From Steromphala cineraria (taxonomy: Eukaryota; Mollusca; Gastropoda; Trochida; Trochidae), in assembly GCA_916613615.1 (NCBI GenBank), contig OU744720.1, forward strand, positions 5,869,749 through 5,933,748: a stretch of 64,000 bases of DNA, in the 5' to 3' direction. The notes below the pieces were generated by a model. The model saw only the letters and a list, made by a program, of their open reading frames with translations, did no database searches and was not told the origin of the DNA. Positions 35,031 through 47,870 of this stretch are shown here, one piece after another. The stretch's first letter is position 1. Every line of letters starts with the position of its first letter. The translations under genes and the position numbers were made by a program.

Positions 35031-36369
35031 TGTTGTGATAGTTGTAACTTACCAAATGTAAGATACCTGGAGACATAAAACATGTTCCTGAAATCATTAA
35101 TCGCTAGCGAGATTTTTAACAAGCAAACAAGATTAAGAAGTCACGATAGGCATATGGCAGTTGATATCAATACATGGTGGTCATTTATCAGAATCAGAAT
35201 GTGTGCGATAGGAAGAATTATCAAGGATAAATGTAGATTGATTGAGAAGATGGGGTTGCTTGGGCACAATTTCGCGCCTTAGATAAACGATATCGATTTT
35301 ACTTCATTAAACACTAACGATTGATTATTTCATTGACAAAAACAAGGCCTACTGCAAAGAAACACTTCCCTGGAACTCACATAAGGCAAATTTGGAAAAA
35401 GTGACATCGGAGCGTCTTCACTTACTTGGTATTTCCCGTTTCCTGTTGATCTTAACACCGACACATCAGAGTACATTGATGTTGTTATATCTTCTTAGTG
35501 GCACAATAACATGATGTTGCTTTATATAAAATGAAACTTATACTGTAGGGAACGTACATACTTTCACAGTTTCACACTTGACATTTCCACTTAATATTAA
35601 CGACTAATATCTTCACAAATGACTGAAACTGAACCCTTAAACATCCTCAAAATGTTGTCTCACTCAGTTCTTTCTAGATATTGTCTTTTAAATGGATCAG
35701 TCAGTTTTTGAGTCACACAGACCAAACGTTCAAAAGTATCTGATCTCATTACAAGACACTTTCTGAGCTTAAACAAGTCAATATAGGAATAATGGGTCCT
35801 GTATTGTAATAAAATATCAAGAGTCATCAGATGATGGCATATACCACAAGGTACGTTACGTTTTCATTACAACCACCCAAAAAACCCAAAAGGCATATCT
35901 TCACATGATGACTAATATATATATTTACACCTAGTTTCAATAAGTAAGGTATAACAGTTTTGGCTCATGCTCCGAAAACGAAATGATTACGGACGGACTG
36001 ACAGACGGACAAGGCGATGACTAATTCCCATGGTATTTCATACCAGTTGGATAATAAATACAGTTGCCATTAAAAAGGTTATATAACCAATATACATGTA
36101 AATGAGCCGCATTATGTCGTCTTCTGCTCATATATTAGGCCAACGTTCTGTATCATACAAAATTGTAAATTGATATATAATGTATTGTGATAAAATGTGC
36201 TAGCAAGGTTCCCCTGTTCCGCCTTCTACAAAACCTCAATACATTTGGCAGTTTCTAAGAAATAAAAAACGATGCTGAATAATGAATGAATGCTCCTAGG
36301 GTGATCTCAAAACTAAACTCTTATCTAGTGAGCCAAGACAACAATCAATGATTACATTTCATTCGGAAT

Positions 36370-36995
36370 AACAACTTGTAATGATTTAAAGTAATAACTT
36401 TGATGTGACCTTGATCGTCTATGGATTGTTGCGGGAAAAAAAACAATTTGGCACTTCTCAAAATGATTATCTTATATAGCAAATTACAGCTTCATTGCAC
36501 ACCAATTTTTAAGTTATCATGTTTAAAGGAATTTTTAGTGATTTTAAAACTTGCGACCTTGACCTTTGACCTTGAATGTGCACATGTCAAAATTATTCCC
36601 AAGAGATATATGATTATGAGTTCTGCGAAGCTAAATGAACAAAATTATTCCCAAATTTAGTGAACATGACAATAACTCATATATTGTGATCTTGACTTTT
36701 GATATTCAAGGTAATATAATCAATGAACACTGGTATTGCGTATACAAATTATGCAATGATGAAGTGTTATTGCCTAAATAAAATATTTTCGCTATATAAT
36801 ACATAAGTCTAGACATGACTGTAACCTTGATTGTGAAGCTGAAACCTTTTCAAGAAATTTAAATTTAAATTAAATTTAGATGATATTTACAAAGATAAAG
36901 TTTCATAGCACAAGAAAATTTAACTTAACGTGTTTTCAAGGAGTTTTGGCATTGATTTCATAATTCATGATCTTGACATCTGACCTGGAAAGAAT
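36370..36995 (+). repeat. Dispersed 'gaccttgacctt' repeat, two diverged units
   Basis: Two units (about 36405-36660 and 36820-36995) share 'cttgat.gt..atgg(a/c)', 'ttcatagcac'/'ttcattgcac', 'gtgatttt' and 'gaccttgacctttgacctt'-type sequence in order. A third relative lies at 44205-44400. Confidence 0.7.
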
Positions 36996-37012
36996 AGAGG
37001 TGTGAAAAGGTT

Positions 37013-37279
37013 CAGTCTAAGTAAACCTAGCCTCACTATTATCCGTTACACTGCTATACTGAGTCTAGAAAGGCTTGGTTGAGAGTCGCGTCAGCCCACG
37101 TGACCAAGTTGACCAATCAGAACTGATCTTACCAAGCCAAAATAGTGTGCCTTCGCACGTATAACGTTGGAGGGTCATAGGTCGCAGAAAGGTCGGCTGA
37201 CGCGACCCTCAACCAGACCTTTTTTAGACTCAGTATAGCAGTGTAACGGATAATAGTGAGGCTAGGTTTACTTAGACTG
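37013..37279. mobile_element. MITE with long inverted repeats and 9-bp target duplication (Mutator-like)
   Basis: A 267-bp element whose outer 55 bp (37013-37067 and 37225-37279, starting 'cagtctaagtaaacctagcc') are perfect inverted repeats. Beyond a short mismatch the complementarity continues for about 30 bp ('gtcgcgtcagcc' and 'ggctgacgcgac'). It is flanked by exact 9-bp direct repeats 'gaaaaggtt' (37004-37012 and 37280-37288). Long terminal inverted repeats with a 9-bp duplication fit Mutator-like elements. It has no coding capacity. Its near-perfect arms suggest fairly recent activity. Confidence 0.88.
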
Positions 37280-37619
37280 GAAAAGGTTATGAAAAAAAGT
37301 TATAACTAATTCTTCGGTGCTGCGGCGGTAGTGGAAAATGCAAAAACAATTGACTGCTATTAAGAGAATATAAGTGTCAATAGTATATGCCTTGGAAACT
37401 ATTAAAGCGTGAAAAACGTTAAAACACACTATACAAAGGGAATCCCTTTAAATGACATGTACTAAACGAGGTTATCGTCGTCACATCCGCATTATTTTCT
37501 TACAATCCCTAAGGCCTAAGAATGTCCAGAAGGGGACCTTGTAACCAATGAATCTGATTGGTGTAGCGGAAATGGTAAAAGGAATAGTGTGTGTAAAATG
37601 ATATAGTAGCCTACTTTCT

Positions 37620-38480
37620 TACTTGATGGACACATTTTGCTCTGAAGGTCAATTCACCTTCAAATTTATTTCTTTTAATGAAGGTGTGATGAGACTGCGA
37701 AGTGTTATTGTAGAACTAATGCAATCCCAAGAAACTATCAATCACTTCAAGCTGCCCACAGTAGAATACTAGTGCAACCAGCATACCAGGTGTCCTAGGT
37801 GAGCGTTGTTTAGGGGGCACTCAATGCACTCAATTGCAACGAGCGAAAATACACCTTTAATGGTGTTAATGTCAAGTGCCAAATTTATGACAACGATTGT
37901 TGATGAAACTTAAGCAGCTATTAAGTATGTGCAGAGACTAAATCGCCCTCTCTAGATATGTGCTTTCGTTGGAGAACCTATACAACTAATATTGGGATAC
38001 CTTTATACAGTATCTTCAAATGAACGGGAATCACCCTTCTCACAACATGTTATTGGCAATGAGGTCAACCTACAGATCCGGCATGCCACGTACATTATTG
38101 CTAAACTAAACCAAACTCACAAAATATTTGAACAGGACCAGATGTTAGTTTGAAAACAATAAGTAAAAAAATCATGGTATTCATTTGTCAACTTAAACTA
38201 TTTAAATACATAAGCCCTATGAAAACAGAATAACATTCAAAACGTTTGAACTAAACAATCTCAATGAAGTCGAAGTCTTTCACATGGTCTAAAACTGTGG
38301 TCTTCAATCGAGGTCACGATCTCCCAAAGCTGCTTCAAAGTATCACCCTAACTTCTGTTGAGCTGACATTATACTCACTGACTGCATTTCCGTTTCCACT
38401 GGCTCTTACGGTGATACTTTCGCGTTCTGCAGAAGCGAATTTCTTCTCAGAGAACGCGATTATATTCCAGTAATTACTAG
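37620..38480 (+). pseudogene. Possible relic of a duplicated host gene, copy alpha
   Basis: Three short blocks are unusually well conserved with copy gamma and stay open here on the plus strand. At about 37602-37771 lies 'MDTFCSEGQFTFKFISFNEG'. At about 37959-38152, after a pyrimidine tract and AG, is an open frame including 'ESPFSQHVIGNEVNLQI'. At about 38300-38473 lies 'LPKLLQSITLTSVELTLYSL'; the minus strand of this last block is open too ('ESITVRASGNGNAVSEYNV'). The middle block keeps the same frame in gamma. Beta-strand-like 'GxEVxLxI' patterns resemble extracellular domains, but I cannot name a family. It could be exons of a real gene, relics, or conserved non-coding DNA. Confidence 0.3.
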
Positions 38481-38496
38481 AGTAATCACCTAAAGG

Positions 38497-38526
38497 ATGA
38501 ATGAATGAATGAATGAATGAATGAAT
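38497..38526. repeat. (GAAT)n microsatellite
   Basis: About seven tandem copies of 'atga'. Confidence 0.95.
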
Positions 38527-39539
38527 TTATGTTCGGCATTTTCTTAAAGAATTTAGAACATTAAGCAAAACGTAATAATTATCTTAAACATTTTAAATTC
38601 GACAATGTCAAAAAGTCTTGCGAGATATTTGTGTTATAATTCTATAAATCGATGAACCAATAGACAATTCTAGCCAGGTGACCATGTTACGCATACAACT
38701 GTAGTTAACCTGAATGCAACTGTTCTCAATCATCATCATAAACCTTGGCAGTGTCATTTTAGGGATACAATCCAAAACCTACTGTTCTGTAAAAAAAATG
38801 AATCTATAACATATATTTGTAAAACATGTGTCAAAGTATTATATGGAAGATTAAACCACTTAAAAAATAAGAGCGGAAAATTCTAAAATCAATCAAAGCC
38901 TAAAGTTTTATTAACAATTTCCCCAGCTGCCATGGAGCACAATATATAATATTATCTTACCAAGACAAAGCCCTTTTGTATAACCGTTCTGTCTGAAATC
39001 GCCACCTATGTTCAAATAGCAACACATATATCTTAGACTCCTAATCTCTATAAATCTTCCAAAGCGTCGATCATTAATACGAGATAAAGACGGGACAACT
39101 GACAGTCTTGCTTTGATTGAACAGTTTAATTGACATGCAAAAAAATTATTATCATCTGATGGCACAACTTATAACACAAGAAAAAAATACGTTTGGTAAC
39201 ATACACTCATGTTTACCAGTATTTTCTGATAAGGGTAACCTTATGCTGATTGATTCTTTAGAGAGCAGTATTATTTACTGAAGATTTAATTCCTGTTCGT
39301 GACCTGTTTTTTTATGACGGAACTTAATGCCGCAACTTGGACTATGTTACAGTTTATATTTATTCAGCTTTATGCAACGATCAAACACAAAGATGAACAC
39401 ATTTATCACAAATGATAAACTCAATGTCCAAATCAGCACTAAGATGAAAAAAATGAATGATTTTAACGTAAACATGACACGCTATGAAAACATTAGGCAG
39501 GCTCTCAGATTTTCCATTTAGATAGACAATAAATTTCCT

Positions 39540-39797
39540 TGAATCTTCCAAATATAGTGCAATTCTTGATCTGAGTGATACGTTTCATGGCTTTCTGCTT
39601 ACATTGTACAGGATAACATTCAGCACATCGTAAAGTGATCGATGGGTAGAGAAAGTGCAATGTGGATGAATCGCCTTGCCCGGGGACCCAACAAAGATTA
39701 AACCAAAGTCACGACATGCTGTGATGTCTCAACCGGAATTCGAACGGTATTCAGTCGTGAAAGGTCAGCATGGAAACCACTACACAACTGTGCTTCA
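39540..39797 (-). mobile_element. tRNA-derived SINE
   Basis: On the minus strand a tRNA-like head carries an A-box-like 'tgtgtagtggtt' (rc of 39775-39786) and a B box 'cgttcgaattcc' (rc of 39735-39746), about 30 bp apart, the RNA polymerase III promoter arrangement. Downstream, 'gttgggtccccgggcaagg' and 'cattgcactttctctaccc' (rc of about 39640-39695) resemble the conserved central part of animal SINEs. The tail is not clear, so the 3' end is approximate. The head no longer folds into a clean cloverleaf and is not a tRNA gene. Confidence 0.65.
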
Positions 39798-39899
39798 AAA
39801 CTTCTGTAATTGCTCATTTGAAAATACAAGATCTGCAAACTTCTGTTCAATGCACTATCAAAGCTAAAACTAATTTGTGTCAAAACATCACTTTCGAAC

Positions 39900-42290
39900 T
39901 GAGCAAACCTCTTGCATTTGAGATCAAAACAAGTTTATCTGTTGGAGACATGGTTGGACATGATTAATTTATCAGATTGTAAAGTTTGCTTCTGATTAGA
40001 AAGATCACATTGAAAAATCTGAAAGATAACCACTGTAATTAGCTTCTGATAATGGAATCTGTTTCTAGTTAGTATCGTTTGAAATGAAACACGTACACTT
40101 TGAGTGATAAAGTGTCAGGGAAAATGAACTAGTGTATAAAATAGAGTTGAGAATTTTTAGAGAGAAATTGCGAATGTTAACAAATTAATGCCACAACATC
40201 GACCGTATGTTTTGTGATGCATTTGCATAAAACAATACTTCTTGATAGAGCGTGTGGCAGTCTGAACAAACACCACGGTGTCAACTTTTTTGTTTTAATT
40301 CATAGTTTGAAAAAGAAAAATAAGTAGATGATTCTACAATTTTCATTCAAATGTCCTTTACAAACCATTTTTAATAGAAAATGTGTTTTCAACTTACTTG
40401 TTACAATATCCAAAATATTATCCGAATAAAAAAGGGATGTTTTCTATGTTATTAGAATGTAACAATGATTTCTAAATTAAATCGCATTCCTCTAATTGAT
40501 AAATAACATAATAATGATTTTCAAAAAATATTTATATATATTAACATCTTCACATGACACAGTGTCAGGGTAAATCATTTACTCAATGCCCGAAACTTGA
40601 AAACTGAAACATTAGACTTACTTAAAATTGGAAAGATGAACGGTCTCTGCTCTTAGCTAAAGTATTCACCACATAAATGTAGAAAGAGACACCATTCAAA
40701 TCGTTCGTTTCTAAAGCGTTCGATAAAGTAAAGAATCATAGTCCAAGATAAGTGGTTTTCCTTAATAGAAACTGACCCTAAAATGCAGTCATTTAACTTT
40801 CTAATGATGGCTCATATTATTCTCACGACACTTTATTGTGTGTGTAATCCTCTAAATTATGATATATATGATTGTAAATAATATAATTTAGAAAGAATTG
40901 TCATGGTGGCAAACTTACGCAGTGTTACCAATTTGAAAATGACCTACTTTTGCATGGCAATGCCGATCTGAATATTCATATAAATCAGAGTATCTTCATA
41001 ATTGTTTAAACCTTCATAAGTCAAATAAAAAAAATATTTATTGCATAACATTGCATTTCTATCTGTTCTTTTCTGTCAATCTTGTGAACAGTGAATGTAA
41101 ATACTATTTAATGTACATATTAGGCATAGGGTTTCCTAAGTTCCATAACTTGTACCCAATCCTTTTCTTATGAACAAGTCTTTTCGTTTTTGATTGTCTG
41201 CTCAGATTCATTACGATAATGCATAAAAAGATATGTTGAAAAAGATATTCTGTAATTGTGAAAACAGAAGTAAGTCTACAAAAAGGTTGTTGCATGAGTT
41301 GTTTAAAGATAAAATATCAGCATATTTTATTAATTCTATAATAAACAAGTGATAGATTCAGTTTAGGTTAACATAATGCATCTCATGTCAAAATACAAAA
41401 AGCAAAGGTTTATGTTTTTTAAATGATCTCAAATGACGTATACAAAGTGCAAAATAAGTTTTTAAAAATACTGTTACTTCAGTCCCAAAATCAAACGAAA
41501 ATCATATGGTGTCCGTTTCTTGAAAAGTTAGATCTGCATTTTTATACACGTAACAAAACAGCTAATGGCTTTTGTTCGGACAAAAATCAAAGAATACCAT
41601 TCAATGTTTCAGATATACTATTTAGTTGTGACTATGAAGTTGGCATGTTTACGTATCAGAATTTATTATTGTGTGTTTACAGCATTCTTATATGTCTCTA
41701 TATCTCTGGAAACGCAATTACGTCCCCAAACATGAAAGAAGAGTGTAATTATCAGGATCAATTAATAGGATATTCTGCTATTGTGAAATGAGGCAAAATT
41801 GATTGAAGTTGTATAACAACAAGAAAGTAATCAGGAGATGTAACAGAAACAAAGCATTTATACAAGAATCGAAGTTTTCATTACACAAAAAAACCTCCAG
41901 ACCACATGTTATTTCAAAAGAAAAATATGTACACATATATTCAGACATAAAATGTCTTTTTGTTTACGAGGAGAGAGACAACATAAAACCTGGTGGACAT
42001 ATCTTGCTTAATTGGAGCACAAACTTTGAAAGTTTCAACCTTTCAAAACGATAAATGTACTATGTCTCATATATATTTCACAAACAGATTCATTGGCTGT
42101 GATTCCATGTCAAAATATAATGATATACATTCGAAAGGAAACCTGTAGTGTCTAGAATAGAATATTATAGGTACTCTTAAAAGGAAACTCTAGATCAAAA
42201 GTTGTTTATAAAAATATATTTATTTGGCAAATGTTTGCAGTATTTGAATGTGTAAAACTGTAAATGTTCCTTTGTCAGCAAAACTGGTAT
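39900..42290. other. Non-coding stretch, nothing recognised
   Basis: Very AT-rich. The largest frame (41423-41791, 122 codons) has no recognisable motif and AT-driven composition; I do not call it a gene. Confidence 0.4.
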
Positions 42291-42296
42291 AGGTTT

Positions 42297-42323
42297 TTAT
42301 TATTATTATTATTATTATTATTT
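42297..42323. repeat. (ATT)n microsatellite
   Basis: About nine copies of 'att', followed by a short 'tttattta' run. Confidence 0.95.
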
Positions 42324-44019
42324 ATTTATGTCATTCATCTATTGTAGAGAATTATAATGCAACCTGAGATGAACTTTCAGAACTGTTTACTTATTATTTA
42401 TTATCAAGGAACATCCATCAATAATCTGAAGTAAGTCCTACATTTGCCAGCCATCAGCCGCGTCTGCCTGTGATTGTAATACAATATGCTAAAGCATAGT
42501 ACATGTATATGATGGTTTTTGTCTTGCAATTCTGACATTTCTACCACATGGGGATAAATATTTTGCAAAACATAATTTAGCATAAATATTTGTAAATGAC
42601 AAACATTACAATGATAAATGCACACATCTGTTGAGCTTGCAAGTAGAGTGACAAGTGAAAAAGGTCCATCAAATTAATAACTTGTTTTCACACGAATGTA
42701 CAGCCTTTAAGTTATATACCCAGTTTCCAATTATTCTCTTACAAGACGTTAAAATGTGCAATACAGGGCAATCGAACAAGTGATGGGTGCATTAAAAATG
42801 AAAGAAAGGTTGTTACAACACACACTTCTCAATAAGTGATCATATCCGTTTGCCTTCATATAACCTTTTGGAAGCATTAACTGTCAACCTTCCGTGACAA
42901 TATACCTTTGGACAACTGACTTAATAGTTATTAACTATGCAGAAAATTGTCAGGTATACACACAATATCGCCGCACTTATGTCAAGACATATCAGCTTTG
43001 ACCATTGTGATTGGTTTTCACCACTACGTGATCAAGGGAAAGGTGGCTTTACTTAATCTGCTTGCAAAATTCAATATCGATGAATTTGTTGATGGGTTTT
43101 GTTTCAGCAAGGGTCAAAACATAACCTGATATCCCACTGAACAAACGCCCCGTAAGCACTGTATATGACCAGCAAGGCTATGAACCTCGTATTGACCTAC
43201 AAAAACATAATGAAACAAAAATATTATATCCAAAATCTGAAAACAATACAAACCAGATAACAAACTGTTTAGTGATATACCAGTAGAGACCAGCTTGAGA
43301 TACATCTATTTCAATTGTAGGATACTAGAAAAAGTAATATGCTCATACTGGCAATAGATGAAAAACATGTTTATTAAAAGCGAAATATGTTTTGTATTTT
43401 ACCATAAATGTACAACATACTCGTTTTTGATTGGCTTCTGTGACAAATCAAAGGGTGTATAATGTGGTTATACGGTGCTCTGTTTACTTCGTCTCATGCG
43501 CAAGAATTCATATGTTGGCTAGCAACATGACATCATGACATGTTAGTTATTCTTCCATAATTATTCAAAATACTCGTTTCTCATATGGCTACTGTATCAT
43601 TTGTTTATGAAATGATCCATTGAATTCCAACATCCCACCACAAGTTCGGGGGCAGTTTAGTAAATTTAGTAATAGGAATGCAAATGATCAAATGAATCGA
43701 AACATAAATCGACATAGAGTGAACTTCCTTTAATACATTTGAAAATTGATTGGCGAAGCCTACCACATGCATCATCATCATCACGAAAAACCTCATTTTT
43801 GTATAAAGTGTTTCCATTAAAATTGCTAAAGGGTGACACAGTCCAGTTAGATGAAGATAATAATTTTGCTTAAACTCAATATATAGATATTATTATTCCA
43901 TTATATGCCACTGTTTTCAAACAACAATTAGATTAGCGAAACTGAGGATTTCGCCCCCTGTTCCACCTTCTATTACACATTTGCTTAGAAGTATTGATAA
44001 ACATTGATCTTGAACTTTG

Positions 44020-44420
44020 ATCTTAAATGTAAATATGTCACACGAATTATCAGGTAGATTAGAATAATTATTCTTAAAACTAAAAAACTGTTCATGATTT
44101 CAAAATCTTGTTAAAGGTGAACTTAGCTCTGGTGACCTTGAGGGTCAAAAATCAATGATCACTTTTCATTGGTCATAACAATTTATGATGATTAAAAGTT
44201 GTGACCTTGCTGTGAGCTTGACCGTTGATGGGTTGTAGCGGAAACCTTTTTCAAATGTTCGACTTCTCCAAAGATGATATATATCAAGTTAAATCTTCAT
44301 AGCACAAACTTGTTCAAGCTATCGTGTTAACAAGGAATTTGTTAGTGATTTTATAACCCACGACTTTGACCTATGACCTTGAATGTGAACATTTCGAAAT
44401 AGTAAATCGTAGGTATAAGC
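44020..44420 (+). repeat. Dispersed 'gaccttgacctt' repeat, further copy
   Basis: Shares ordered blocks with 36370-36995: 'gaccgttgatgggttgt', 'cttcatagcacaaact', 'gtgattttataaccca' and 'tgacctatgaccttgaatgtg'. Confidence 0.65.
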
Positions 44421-45493
44421 ATTAGATATGCATGTGAGGTCTGAAAAATAAATGGTAAAACGTTACACGTAACAGCTAATAGTGTGAGTTCGGCGGCAGG
44501 GGCATTTACCTATCATATACATTTACTCTATCTCTTATATTTATGAGGAAAGAAAGGTAATGTAAACACTCTGGCAGAAGCTAACAGCATTAGTCAGCAC
44601 TCATTCCATTACTAGTACGCACGCTGAGCTTCCTTAATTTTACAAGGACTACACTCATTTTGATGTTTAAGGGCAGGAACTTAAGGCAAACCTTGAACAC
44701 TTTAGAGTTTTGTCGCGGATTCATGAATCCAGATAAACAGAAAACGTACACTTTATTATGACAACCTTTCATCATGTGTATGGATGTTGTTTAGGGTTTC
44801 ATGATTCATGTTTTGATACATGTATCTTTTTGTATCAATCGTCATATTGTCTTGTCCGAACCTGCAATTTGATATATTCAATGCTTCATTATAACTGATC
44901 GTTCTTTATTGTGTGTTTATACCATTCAACATCTTAAGTAGTACTCTAATGCTTTGCAATTATTATCCCCCGCCGCGCGTTTAGGGATATAATATTTGGC
45001 AGCGTCCGTCCGTCCGTCCGTACGTACGTACGTCCATACGAATGAAATTATATGTAACTCAAAAACTATTGACCGGATTCTTTTCATTTTTTGCATATAG
45101 CTTCATCACGATGAGAGTAAGGTCCCTATAGAGTTTCATGACCTTGACCTTTATTACAAGGTCACAACGAAACTTTGAAATTTTACCCTTGTCAGCGGGA
45201 TATCTCAAGAATCATTCACTGGATTATCTTCATAACTTACACCAAGCATCTTACTGGGAAGGCACCAAGCCCAGTTGATTTTGGTGACCGTCACATTATT
45301 TTCAAGGTCATAACGAGGCTTTGAAAATTTCAGCATTGAAACCTGCATTTTAGGCTTGTCAGCGGGATATCTCAAGAACCACTTACTGGATTCTCTTCAT
45401 AACTAACATATTGCATCTTATAAACCTCTGGTGACGTCATCCCTTTGTTTAGCACCGTTCCGTAACCTGGAGGGAGGACCTTGGCTACATCAA

Positions 45494-45616
45494 GTCAGGT
45501 CTATCTGTAACTTACGGACCTCGTTTGAGGTCTATCTGTGATTTAGAGACTTCGTATGAGGTATATCTAGGATTTAAAGACCTCGTATGAGGCCTATCTG
45601 TGATTTAAAGACCTCA
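45494..45616 (+). repeat. 31-32-bp tandem repeat, about four copies
   Basis: Units like 'gacctcgtatgaggtctat' plus 'ctgtgatttaaa', starting near 45496, 45528, 45560 and 45591. The core 'ggtctatct' recurs in the hairpin at 46318-46416. Confidence 0.8.
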
Positions 45617-45720
45617 ACATTAGATTTTAAACTAATTTCTTTTCAAATCTCAAACATTTCCCATTATAAAATTCATATAATTTCCAACACAAGAGTTTTC
45701 CAAATACATCACTCGAAAGT

Positions 45721-45790
45721 CGGGGATCGAACCACTGGCCTTTCGAATTGGAACCAAACGTGCATACCATTAGGCTACGGAGCCAGTTGA
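45721..45790 (-). mobile_element. tRNA-like head of a SINE
   Basis: On the minus strand an A box 'tagcctaatggt' (rc of 45766-45777) and a B box 'ggttcgatcccc' (rc of 45722-45733) stand about 32 bp apart, matching the internal Pol III promoter consensus. The sequence after the B box does not pair with the 5' 'gctccgt' to close an acceptor stem, so I call it SINE-type and not a functional tRNA gene. Confidence 0.6.
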
Positions 45791-46317
45791 AGTTAGAATG
45801 ATTTTTTCATGACCAATTGATTACACTATTTCATTGCCTCTTGTAAAATTGCCAGTTTCTGCATTACTTATTTTTATTATTATTTATGTAGCAATATGTT
45901 TTATGTGCAAAAGGTCTTGTAACTATTGAAATTGTGTTGTGTTTGGGATAACTTTGATCATGTTGTCATTGGTCGAGCAGTTTAGTGTGCAAGCGTGTAC
46001 ATTTCAGCATTAAGCACAAGTGTCACGAAATGCACGGGCACAATATCACGTGATCGGCTGCGTGATGATGACACTTATATTTACTGTCAACTTTTTGTTT
46101 GTAATGTTAAAGGAAATTATTTTTTTCAGCTTTTGATAACTTAACACATAACTAAAATTCGTTTTTAAAACGATTGTTATTAATGGTTTCCAAATCCTGT
46201 CACAAACCTATGAAGTCATTTGGACCAGTTCATTTTCATAGAGGGGTGTGAGTATGTTTGAACTGCTATATTTTTGTTTTATTTTTTAAATGCAATCTTC
46301 CCTCAGTTCATAAGCCG

Positions 46318-46416
46318 GTTAAGGTACTCAGACTCGGTCTTGGCGGTCTATCTGTCCTACCCGACTCCCCCTGCGGTCTATCTACAGGCACCAAGACCGA
46401 GTCTGAGTACCTTAAC
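46318..46416. repeat. Hairpin with perfect 26-bp arms
   Basis: 46318-46343 and 46391-46416 are exact reverse complements ('ctcagactcggtcttgg' in the left arm), separated by 47 bases that contain two copies of 'gcggtctatct'. It forms the right part of the sequence nested in the composite repeat. Confidence 0.9.
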
Positions 46417-46979
46417 TTTTACTTATTAGGTAGGCGCCGGACCGAGTTGATTGTGGTGACCTTCACATCATTTTCAAGGTCACAGCGAGTCTTTGAAAAT
46501 TTCAACATTGAAACCTGCATTTTAGGCTTGTCAGCGGGTTATCTCAGGAACCATTAACTGGATTCTCTTCATAATTTACACAAAGCATCTTATTGGGAAG
46601 GCTCCAGGCCCAGTCGATTTTGGTGACCTTCACATTATTTTCAAGGTCACAGCGAGGCTTTGAAATTTAAACATTGACATCTGCATTTATAAGGCTTATC
46701 AGCAGGATATCTCTAGAACCGATCCCTAGATTCTCTTCATAACTTAAGCAAAGCATCTTATAGGGAAGGCAACATGCATTTATAAGGCTGATATGGTAAG
46801 AACTGTTCTCTATATTTTCTTCTTTTTTGCACAAGGCTTCTTATTTGGAAGACCCAGGGACCAGTCGATTGCTTTTTTATTATTGTCTTAATGACATCTA
46901 GAAGCATGACAAGTGTAGACAAGTGTTTCTATGTATACCTTATGCTTTTTGTTAACATCAATTTGCGGCGGGGATCTTG

Positions 46980-47868
46980 TCACCTTTGTGACAAATACTT
47001 GTTGATCATTTAAAGTCATCATTTTACCAGTGCACAAGTATGAATTCACTTTGAGAGAAATGGTAAAAGTAAATGACTATGTTAATAAATGAAATAACAT
47101 ACAAAAGGTTTCTAAGAAAACATAATGTCAGAGTGACATAGTATCAGCAGATACCCAAAGCAATTAATTCATACTTAATGTCTCTAAGAGTTAAGTCAAT
47201 CACGTTTATATTTGGATATAGGGTATGTTGTCACTCAAACTTTAAGAAAGTTTGTCTAAAATGGTTAATTCTTGTATCAGATCAAGGCTTGTACGCAGGT
47301 TTACATTGCAGAATACTTACAGCGACACTTGAACATGATTGGAGTTCTCGGTGGTCCAATGTAACTAGTGTAACAATATACTTTCTAACATTGGTAACCT
47401 ATGCCAATGATTATGTCTGTAATAGGCAATTCTACTCTATCTCACGAGTAAGTACTCTCAGTTTGTCAAGACACTGCTCACAAAAATGCCCTTAACTTAA
47501 CATACATGGCATAACAAATAAGTTTAATGTTATATCAACTTTACGAGAAATCTTTAAGAAAATAACCAGGAACATTCTTTTGTCGGTGAGATTATGTGAA
47601 AGAAACCTTTGTTTGATGAAGAAATTTCGCATTTATGACCAGATGAGAAAAAAGTTTTGTTGTAAACACTGTTCAAACTCTATAGAATTTTCTTTTTCGA
47701 AATTCAACACACTGAACAATTAGATGTAACGGTGGTACATGTATGTTTCATTGATTTTAAGTAGATGAACTCTTAAATTGATTATCTGTAACTGTTATGA
47801 GGTTTCTTCTCTTTCAATGCAGATTCATTCTCTTCTGTACTGTTCATTTCGATTCAATTTATTTCAAT
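46980..47868. other. Non-coding stretch, nothing recognised
   Basis: One frame of 105 codons (47178-47495) without a recognisable domain. The rest is AT-rich and plain. Confidence 0.4.
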
Positions 47869-47870
47869 AC

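Larger units (their letters stand above)
23281..43620 (+). repeat. Long segmental duplication, copy alpha
   Basis: Blocks within this interval reappear in the same order and orientation in copy beta (49240-53600) and copy gamma (55850-61340). Examples: 'aacaggttatgtcatttgac' (23281, also 49240), 'cataaccctaatttt' (25051, with counterparts near 52060 and 55897), 'ggttacgatctcc'-like sequence (38310, 60475) and 'cacacatctgttgagcttgc' (42620, also 60793). Alpha is much longer because mobile elements, including the DIRS-type retrotransposon, lie inside it and because the other copies are partial. Identity varies by block, so the duplication is not recent. Confidence 0.8.
44965..46975. repeat. Composite repeat with GC-rich inverted ends and nested insertion
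   Basis: Bounded by 'atcccccgccgc' (44965) and its near inverse 'gcggcggggat' (46965-46975). It starts with a (cgtc/cgta)n run (45004-45034). It then holds about 175-bp tandem units containing 'gtcagcgggatatctcaag', 'ttcttcataac', 'gcatcttat.gggaaggc' and 'tcacattattttcaaggtca', repeated near 45190, 45357, 46430-46530 and 46700. The second unit is interrupted after 'gcatcttat' (about 45421), and the family resumes near 46422, so about 1 kb of other sequence is nested inside. No transposase was seen. Confidence 0.7.

Noticed and set aside
41423..41791. 122-residue open frame
   Set aside because: No motif, AT-driven composition, no conserved counterpart in beta or gamma.
45721..45790. Functional tRNA gene
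   Set aside because: A and B boxes are present but the acceptor stem does not close; a SINE head fits better.
47178..47495. 105-residue open frame
   Set aside because: No recognisable domain and no support from repeats or neighbours.
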